A DNA stretch of 64,000 nucleotides from Typhlomys cinereus (lineage: Eukaryota > Chordata > Mammalia > Rodentia > Platacanthomyidae): contig JALPQD010000515.1 of the NCBI GenBank assembly GCA_023101885.1, forward strand, positions 1,174,501-1,238,500, written 5' to 3'. Each line of letters opens with the position of its first letter. Position 1 is the first letter of the stretch. Shown piece after piece: positions 56,461-64,000 of the stretch. Made by a program: the position numbers and the translations under genes. The notes beneath the pieces are model-generated. The model made no database searches. It was not told where the DNA came from and saw only the letters and a list, made by a program, of their open reading frames with translations.

Positions 56461-56589
56461 GCTGACAGAAGCACCACTCTGAACTTCCAGATCTTGTGCT
56501 GGAATAATAGTCCTGTTGGTTTTATTACAGCTGAAAGTCTTCATTTTGTTCTATGGAGGTTTGTTGGTGTTGTGTTTGGATAGGTTGTT

Positions 56590-56735
56590 TGTTTGGGGGG
56601 GAAGAAATTTATGATAGGATCTCACTGTAACCCAGGCTGGCCTGAAACTCCAATACATAGCCCAAGCTAGCCTCAAATTCATGATAGTCCTCCTACTCAA
56701 CCTCCTAAATGCTGGAATGAAACAAGAGATGCTTT
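56590..56735 (-). mobile_element. Degenerate B1 SINE, minus strand
   Basis: GATAGGATCTCACTGTAACC, CAGGCTGGCCTGAAACTCC and CTAAATGCTGGAATG are reverse B1 motifs. Confidence 0.6.
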
Positions 56736-57244
56736 AAAAGTTGATTTTAATCTGTTATTCAGCTTTTTTAATTTTTTAAAATAGGTGTAGAAAACCCTTT
56801 GTTTCTAAGCACTTTGGAGTCATGGACTGCCTCCGTAAAAAACACTTAAGTTTTGAGAAAAAAAATCCCAGCTGTGAGCATGCGTGCTTACTCTTGCTTT
56901 TTGACTAACTGGCAAAGATGGGTAAGGACAACTATTTTGGTCACCTGACCTGATTCATTTTTCAAGTAGTGTGTATTTTTAAGGGTGAATTTAAGTCTGT
57001 GATAATATTTTTAAATATGAGCAATTAAAATTAGGTCCAGGCTCTCCCATAGACTTTCTAAGGAAATGATTTAAAAACACAAGAAAATTACCAAGAGTGT
57101 AATTTGTTGAGAAAAAAAACTCTGCTAACCTGGATGTAAAATAAATGAGTTATTTACATGCAGAGCCCAGGTTCTAATTTTACTCCCTTAGTGTTTTTAC
57201 TCTTACTATTTTGGTGACAGACTGTAGTTTAAAAAAAAATGTTG

Positions 57245-57453
57245 GGGCGGGAGAGGTGGCTCAGGAGTTAAGCCTCTACCTTGCAGGCAGAAGGTCCTGA
57301 GTTCAGATCCTAGACCCCACGTATAGATGCCGGGAAGAAGCAGGGCGGCCTGCGTTTCTGGTCCTGGTAGGGCAGAGCCTGTGAATCCCGGGGGCAGAGT
57401 AAACAAGGAGGAGGTAGAGGCTATCCATGGTGGTTCCCAAATTCACCCATGGT

Positions 57454-57509
<56 letters not shown>

Positions 57510-57555
57510 TGCACAATTGAATAAAAAAAAATTAAAAAAATAAATAAATAAACCT
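57245..57555 (+). mobile_element. Family A SINE
   Basis: AAAAAATGTTG occurs just before (57234-57244) and after the tail (57562-57572 region). The CA tract is at 57461-57505. Confidence 0.92.
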
Positions 57556-57654
57556 TTTTTAAAAAATGTTGGTTTTCCTTGATTTGTATGTATTTAGCCT
57601 CACATAAAAAGTAAACATGTAAATAGACATCATTTTAAAGCCTGGTTAATTTCG

Positions 57655-58020
57655 TTTGTGTATTTGTTTATGGGAAGAAATTTGAGATAGGATCTTACTC
57701 TGTAGCCCAGACTGGCCTGAAAAAAATATTATATTTATTTGAGAGAGGGAGGGAGAGGTAGGAAAAGTGGGGGAGGGAAGAAGTAGAGGGAGAAGGAGAG
57801 GAAACATGCACATCCACAGCTGTTGGGAGTCCTTGCTGTCCTGTCAAACTCTAGTTTGGTTTGCACGTAGACAACTTTACTCACTTAGTCATCTTGCTGC
57901 CCTGTTTGTTTGCTTTTGATATGGTCTCCCTGTGTAACCCAAGGTGACTTCAAGGGCTTAATTCTTCTACCTCCACCTACTAAGTGCTGGAATTATAGAC
58001 ATGCGCCACCACATCTGACT
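57655..58020 (-). mobile_element. B1-type SINE fragments, minus strand
   Basis: GAGATAGGATCTTACTCTGT and, at 57910-58015, ATGGTCTCCCTGTGTAACCC with GTGCTGGAATTATAGACATG are reverse B1 motifs. Confidence 0.55.
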
Positions 58021-58024
58021 CAAA

Positions 58025-58800
58025 CTTCTTAATAAGTTTTTAGACACACTGTGTTGTTTACTATAAGTTCAATATGGTGTAGCACAGCTCTAGAATTTAT
58101 TCATCTTGAGTAACTGAAACTGTATACCCATTGAGCAACAACGCCCACTTCCTGCTCCATCCACCCCTAGCAAACACCTTTCTACTCTTTGTATAAGTTT
58201 GCTTGTCTTCACTATGTCATGGAAGTTGGGTTGTGCAATGTTTGCTCCTCTGTGCATTACTTATCATAATGCTCCCCAGGCTTATCCAGGTTGTTATATA
58301 TTGCAAAATTTCTTTGTAAAGGCTAACTAATACATATAGTATATATGTATTATATATATAATATATATTATTATCCTATGTGTATATATTAACATAATAA
58401 TGTACTATTTAATCCATTGACTCACTAATGAACATGTAGGTCACTTCCATGTCTTAGTTATGGAAATTAATTCTGAAATAAATGAAGGAGTGTCCATATC
58501 TCTTTGAGTTCTGATTTCAGTTCTTTGGGCTTGTATCAGCAGAAGTGGGAATATTTGAATCATGTGATGGTTCTCTTCCTAATAACTCCACGCTATTTTC
58601 CATAGTAGCTTCTCCATTTTCTATCCCTACCATAGAACATGGTTGATTTTTGTAATTGTCACATTTTTGGATTTTAGCTATTCTTATTAGGCATGGGGAG
58701 ATACTTCACTATGGTTTGGATATATGTTTTTCTCATGATTTGCGATCTCATACCTCTTGGCCATTTGTATGTCTTTAGAGAAATGTCTATTTGGGTCCTT
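58025..58800 (-). mobile_element. Old LINE-1 3' region, minus strand
   Basis: The plus-strand text matches the reverse of a mammalian L1 3' region, for example TGTCCATATCTCTTTGAG and AGAGAAATGTCTATTTGGGTCC. It includes an AT-rich patch at 58335-58400. Confidence 0.6.
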
Positions 58801-59038
58801 TGCAAAGATGGTTCAACCAATATAAGTCAAATCAATTGACTATACCATGTTAATAGAATGAAAGGCAAGTATCATGTGATATCTTGATAGATCCAGAAAA
58901 AATACTAGACAAAAATGTGATGATTCATAATTTGAAGGTCATTATAATTAAAAACTTTCAAAACCAAAAAATAAACTATATATGTGGGAGAAACTTATGT
59001 CAATATAATAAAAATCATGTCCAAGAAGCCTAAGGCAG

Positions 59039-59340
59039 GGGCTGGAGAGGTGGCTCAGGGGTTAAGCCTCTACCTTGCAGGCAGAAGGTCCTGAGTTTGG
59101 ATCCTAGACCCCATGTATAGACGCCTGGTGGAAGCGAGGGCAGCCTGTGTTTCTGGTCCTAGTAGAGCAGAGCCTGTGAATCCCGGGGCAGAGTAAACAA
59201 GGAGGAAGTGGAGGCGGTCCATGGTGGTTCCCGAATTTGCCTGTGGTTCTACACACACACACACAAAAACACACACACGCACACACACACACACACACAC
59301 ACGTATCCACACGCACAATTGAATAAACAATAATAAAAAA
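59039..59340 (+). mobile_element. Family A SINE in an old L1
   Basis: AAGCCTAAGGCAG before and AAACCTAAGCAG after are an imperfect target duplication. Confidence 0.9.
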
Positions 59341-59355
59341 AAAGAAACCTAAGCA

Positions 59356-59610
59356 GGGCTGGACGGATGACTCAGGAGTTAAGATTCTGTCTTGAAAGCA
59401 GAAGGACCTGCATTCAGATCCCAGATCCCACATAAAAATGCCAGGCAGAAATGGTAGTGGCCTGTACTTCTTGGCTCTGGAAGGCTGAGCCTGGAAATCA
59501 CAGAGTAAAGTAAAAAGGAAGTAGAAGCAATCCAGGATGATTCCCGGAGTCACTTTTAATCCTCCACAGGGACACACAGTGCCACGAACAAATAAATAAA
59601 TAAATAAATA
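59356..59610 (+). mobile_element. Older SINE (family B) in an old L1
   Basis: GGGCTGGACGGATGACTCAG is followed by the family B body and an (AAAT)n tail. Confidence 0.8.
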
Positions 59611-60124
59611 GCATGCACTACATTGCCTCACACTCATAAATTAATTAATAGTGTGTGCTCTGTTGCATGCATGCACATGTATACACACACATAAAAGTTG
59701 AAGCCTACAGCATAGTCAACTGTAAAAAAAAAACACTGGAAAATTTCCTTCAAAAACCAGAATAAGGTAAATGATACTAACTTCTATTCCATTGCTTCTA
59801 TTCAGCACAGTCCTGGAAGCCCTAGTGGAGTAATTATGCAAAGAAAGGGAAGAAAAGTGGGAAAAAGTAGTAAATTTATCTTTATTTGCAGATAATAAAA
59901 TTGTACAGACAGAACACAGAAAACTAAGGACATACTTCAATATACAAGACTGTAAGTTCAACTCCTAGCACCAATAAAAATAAATGAAAGCATTCTATAT
60001 TCAAAGATTTTTTTAAAGGAAATGCTAAAGATTACACAGACACACAGATACAAAACGGAGCTAGTAAGTAAGCTCAGTAAATGTGCAAAACACAAAGTCA
60101 ACACAAAAAAAATCAGCCGAGGAC

Positions 60125-60300
60125 CAACAAGATGGCCTAGCAGCAAAAGCGCATGCTGCCAATTCTAAAGAACGGGAGTTCAACTCCCTAAAACCCATGT
60201 GATGGAAGGAGAAGCCAAGTCCTGAAAAGTTGTCCTCTGACTTCTACATGGGTTCCATTGCATGCATGCACATACATGTATGTGTGTACACACACCCACG
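60125..60300 (+). mobile_element. B3-like SINE
   Basis: CAAGATGGCCTAGCAGCAAA, CCCATGTGATGGAAGGAGAA and AAGTTGTCCTCTGACTTC give the B3 order. Confidence 0.6.
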
Positions 60301-60765
60301 TAAAATTTGAACACATCAGTTGTGTTTCAATACTCTAACAACAAAGTATTCAAAAGAAATAAAAACAATTACAATAATAGGCCAAAATCAAACACTTAGG
60401 AATACGTTTAGTCACCAAAAAGAAAGAGTTGTACATTAACAACTAAACAGCTAGCACATTGGAAAACTAGCTCAGTTGTACACTACTTGCCTAGTAGTGT
60501 ACAGAGTCCTGGGTTCAATCCCAGCACCACACATGCAACACATTACACATAACTTTGATGAAAGAAATTAAAGACAAATACATTAAAAATAAATAGAAAA
60601 ATAGTCTATGATTAGAAGACCTAATATTGTTATTACCCAAAGTGGTCTACATACCCAGAGCATCTTTTAGAGACATAAGAAAAAACTATCTGATAATGGG
60701 TGAATATAATACATATTCACATATTGTAATTCACTATAAATTTAAAATCAAAATTAGGGGGGTTG

Positions 60766-61311
60766 CTGGGAGATGGCTCAGGGGTTAAAGCCTTTGCCTC
60801 AAAATCAAAAGGACTTGGAATTCAGATCCCCAAATCCCACATAAAAATGCTGGGCCAATATGACTGTGGCCTGTAATTCTAAGCTTGGAAAGCAGAGCCT
60901 CAGAAACCCCAGAGCAAAGCAACAAGGAGGTTAAACAATCCAGGATGATTCCCAACGTCACCAGTTGGCCTCCACAGGCACAGACTCTCAAGTGCCCTCT
61001 TTTTTTTTTTTATTTATTCAATTGTGCGTGTATGCGTGTTTGCGCGTGTGTATGTATGTGTGTGTGTGTATGTATGTGTGTGTAAAACCACGGGTGAATT
61101 CAGGAACCACCATGGACCGCCTCCACCTCCTCCTTGTTTACTCTGCCCTGGGATTCACAGCCTCCGCCCTACCAGGGCCAGAAACGCAGGCCGCCCCCGC
61201 TTCCTCCCCGCGTCTATACATGGGGTCTAGGATCTGAACTCAGGACCTTCTGCCTGCAAGGCAGAGGCTTAACCCCTGAGCCACCTCTCCAGCCCTCTCA
61301 AGTGCCCTTTT

Positions 61312-61354
<43 letters not shown>

Positions 61355-61435
61355 CACACATGCATGCATGCACGCATGCATGCATGCACGCATACACATA
61401 CATACACACATGCTCACATGCACACACAAAAAATT
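60766..61435 (+). mobile_element. Older SINE (family B) split by a younger SINE
   Basis: The left part is 60766-61001 and the right part, CTCTCAAGTGCCCTTTTGTAC plus CA and GCAT repeats, is 61296-61435. The family A copy at 61002-61295 sits between them. Confidence 0.85.
61002..61295 (-). mobile_element. Family A SINE inside an older SINE
   Basis: CTCTCAAGTGCCCT occurs on both sides (about 60985-60998 and 61294-61307), a clear target duplication that orders the two families in time. Confidence 0.95.
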
Positions 61436-61524
61436 AAGTACAACTAACTTACTGGTATATTAAATTTAAAAATAGTCATTAAATTTATTATTTGAGTGAA
61501 CCGAATATTGGCTTTTCTTTTTAG

Positions 61525-62370
61525 AAGATTTGCTTATTCTATGTGTGCGTATATGTATGTGCGTAAGTGCAGACTTTCATGTGTAAAGGTCGAGGACAGG
61601 AATCAGTTCTCAGATGCCACTCTGTGAGTGCCAGGAATGGAACTTTGGTCCCCAGACTAGCACAGAAAGCATCTTCAGCCGCTGAGCCATCTCACCAACC
61701 CCTGTAGTAACTTTTCTAAACGAGCAGAAAGTCACACCTTGTTCTGTACAAATGCCTGCGTCTCTCAGTAATCATTGTAGCCAATACAATTAGCCATCTG
61801 GTCTAATTGTCATCGTTAATTACAGTTACCAATCTTTTCCTGGTTCCTCTAGACACAAGAGACTCCCAGGGAAAGAAAATTTTAAAGCTGTTCAGACATT
61901 TTAAATTTTTATTTTTTATTGTATGTATTTATGGCACATTCATGACTTGTACATGCTACGGCACGTGTGCAGGTCAGAGGACAGTTTTTGGGATTCAAAA
62001 ACTCTCTCTTGTGGGAGCAGAGTCTCTAGTTGTTTCTGGCACTGTACAGAATACTCCAAGAAACGTGACCTGAGACCTTTCCTATCTCCACCTCCCATCT
62101 TGCTCTAGGAATGTTGGGATTACAGATGCCTGATACACATCCTGCTTTTATGTGGGTTTGGGGATTGAATTTAGGTCATTGGGCTTCTACCACTAAAACA
62201 GTTTCTGCTCCCCTTTTACTCGTTTGTTTATTTATTCTTGAGACTGGTCTTAGGTATCTGAGACTGACCTTGAATTAAAAATTGACCTTGAATTCCTGAC
62301 ACCCTCCTGCCTCCACCTCCCAAATGCTGGGATTACAGGTATGTAGCATCCTGCCTGGTTTGTGGGATTC
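61525..62370 (-). mobile_element. Cluster of B4/RSINE-type and B1 SINEs, minus strand
   Basis: The segment 61525-61702 ends in GCTGAGCCATCTCACCAACC. The segment 61905-62220 has a similar but weaker layout. The segment 62240-62370 is a reverse B1 (CAAATGCTGGGATTACAGG). Confidence 0.55.
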
Positions 62371-62379
62371 TGGGGATGG

Positions 62380-63195
62380 AATTCAGAGTTTCAAGCATGC
62401 TAGACAAGTACTCTCCCAACTGAATACATCTTCTGCCCCCCAGATCTATGTTAACTGATACACAAAAACATAAAATATATGTATACTTTTATGCTTATAC
62501 ATATGTATATATATGTATCAGTGTAATACCATGTTATGTATTATGGGCTCATAAATTTATACATTGTACAATATTTACATACATTACTGTTATCTATAGT
62601 CAGTCTCCCGTGAAGTTAGCATACCAGAGTCTCTTACTCCAAACTGTAATTTAATACTTCAGTTACCTTTCTATGAGCATGTGCTTTACAATATGTAAAC
62701 ATTTTAAGAAAGCCAAAGCAAGCATGCACACATTATTACTCCACTGCATTTAAGAAATAAGACCAAATTAAAACTATGTTTAGTGATTAATTTTTTTCCA
62801 ACCCCTTAAAACCTGGAATCAGGAGGTCTTGTCCAATCCTGATGGGTGAGGCTTAGCCTTTGATCAAATTCCAAAGATGCATTCACACCAGTGAGCTTAC
62901 TTACTCACTGCAAGTCCTTACTGCAAGTTCAACGTCTTCCAAGCTGAAATTGCGCCTCCTTCAGGCCAGACCCCTGCTCCCTGGGTGTTTTCTCACAATA
63001 ACACCAACTCTTCTATTTCACTGCTGGGCAGATTGTAATCCTACCAGTTGAAACCTCAAAAGATCTAAGTTCCTAAATTCCAAAAGTCTTAATCCCAGAA
63101 GATTAAAGTTATTCATGTTGAAACCTGACAGCTGAAAACCAAAGCCAAATCACGGGAAGGATTAGTCCATTTTCTGTTGCTTGGAGGTTAGTTTC
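62380..63195. other. Intergenic; no gene recognised
   Basis: AT-rich sequence with TATATG runs near 62470-62520. No exon or known repeat recognised. Confidence 0.3.
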
Positions 63196-63199
63196 ATCT

Positions 63200-63400
63200 T
63201 GTTAGGAATTCATTAGAACATGTCAAAGCATTTTAGGTGTGCCTGTGAAGGTGTTTCCAGCGAAGATTAGAGTATGAATCTGAGTAGACTGGACCGGGAA
63301 GGTCCACCCTCCGTGTGACCCTGTTACCCAACTCGATAGGGTCAGAGCCCAACTAATCTCAACCTCTCCCCGGTGTGCCAATAAAAGAGACAAGTAATAG
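63200..63400 (+). mobile_element. Probable ERVL-type LTR fragment (MLT2-like)
   Basis: TAGGTGTGCCTGTGAAGGTGTTTCC and a following GATTAGAGTATGAATCTGAGTAG stretch resemble the conserved block of MLT2-type LTRs. Confidence 0.4.
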
Positions 63401-64000
63401 TGAAATGGAGAGAAAAGAAATTCACTGGAATTTGGCCACGCTGGGAAGAGGAACTAATACAGAAGTCCAGTGCTCCTGGGGAGAGGCGACTAGATGCATA
63501 ATAAAGCAGTCCTGTTCAAGGTGTGTTCCTGTCCCTTAGGACCGACCATCGGCTTCTGGCTCCAGTTGTCTTGGCGGCTGTTCTGAGGAACTGCATGAAC
63601 TCTCTTCCTGGGAGAGACGTTCCTTCTCTAACTGCCCCCAGGGATTCAAGTTTTCCCTTCTCCCATGCTGGGACTGGCTGAACTTTACTTCTTTATGGTC
63701 CATTGTTTCGAGAGTCTGATAGTACAAAATGTCTCTTTAAAACTGCTTCTGTCAGAACCATTGCAGAATAATCAGCCAATCTGCTTAGCTACAGAGAAGG
63801 CACACTTAACTGTCTGAGACCTGTAACACAGGGGTGTGTGTGTGTGTGTGCACGCGCACACTTACGGGTGTCTTTCTCTATGGCTGTCTGTGTTACTGCC
63901 TTCAGACAGTTGAACCAGAAGCTTGCTGTTTGGACGAAGCTAGTTAGCCAGGGAGCTGTGGGCATCTTCCTGACTCTGTCCCTAACTTCTACATGAAACT
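63401..64000. other. Intergenic; no gene recognised
   Basis: No exon recognised. A short (GT)n lies at 63834-63850. Confidence 0.3.

Larger units (their letters stand above)
58800..60000 (+). mobile_element. Old LINE-1 ORF2 fragment, split by two SINEs
   Basis: The segments 58830-59035 and 59740-59990 read as parts of the L1 reverse-transcriptase region in order, including a TATTTGCAGATAAT active-site block near 59880-59895. SINEs at 59039-59340 and 59356-59605 lie between them. Confidence 0.65.

Noticed and set aside
50250..64000. A neighbouring single-copy gene such as AMPD2, expected upstream of the cluster in other mammals
   Set aside because: No exon of any such gene could be recognised; the region reads as repeats and unannotated sequence.
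1..64000. CRISPR arrays, bacterial operons or phage modules
   Set aside because: All repeat arrays here are microsatellites or interspersed retroelements, and the genes have vertebrate exon-intron structure.

Overview
The window is mammalian nuclear DNA, almost certainly from a rodent. It carries split genes with GT-AG introns and is dense in retroelements: B1/B2/B3/B4-type SINEs, LINE-1, MaLR LTRs and class II and III endogenous retroviruses. The SINE set (B2/B3/B4-like, with a young tRNA-headed family whose body differs from the mouse B2 body) suggests a myomorph rodent other than Mus or Rattus. The species cannot be fixed from sequence reading alone.

The gene content is the mu-class glutathione S-transferase (GSTM) cluster, all on the minus strand. 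From right to left it holds a complete eight-exon Gstm4-like gene (44127-47727, 218 aa), a complete eight-exon Gstm2-like gene (26365-30682, 217 aa), a broken GSTM pseudogene keeping only exons 2-5 (8803-9911), and exons 1-2 of a third, Gstm1-like gene that runs off the left edge (111-581). The order Gstm4, Gstm2, Gstm1 matches the conserved mammalian cluster. Both complete genes have canonical exon lengths (36 coding, 76, 65, 82, 101, 96, 111, 87/90), consensus splice sites and a downstream AATAAA. The products would be cytosolic dimeric enzymes that conjugate glutathione to electrophiles.

The DNA between the genes shows repeated segmental duplication. Upstream flanks and introns of the copies can be aligned to each other. 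An additional fragment of GSTM intron 5 sits near 22.4-23.1 kb. A piece of Gstm2-like intron 7 lies inverted at 2.8-3.7 kb, with one stretch nearly identical to its source.

The remainder is mobile DNA. The main items are: a betaretrovirus-like provirus (13599-21031) with paired LTRs and a 6-bp target duplication, broken by stops, deletions and three later insertions; seven LTR-bearing loci of one MaLR family (six in 5-bp duplications, one a degenerate fragment), including one element with both LTRs and an internal region (52434-54459); an ERV-L pol relic (39570-40740); and a SINE joined to a 3' half L1 inside a single target duplication (35544-39042). About eleven copies of one young SINE family carry readable target duplications. 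No gene was recognised between 48.1 and 64 kb. I found no sign of a novel multi-gene system; the most unusual signals are structural and are listed as findings.
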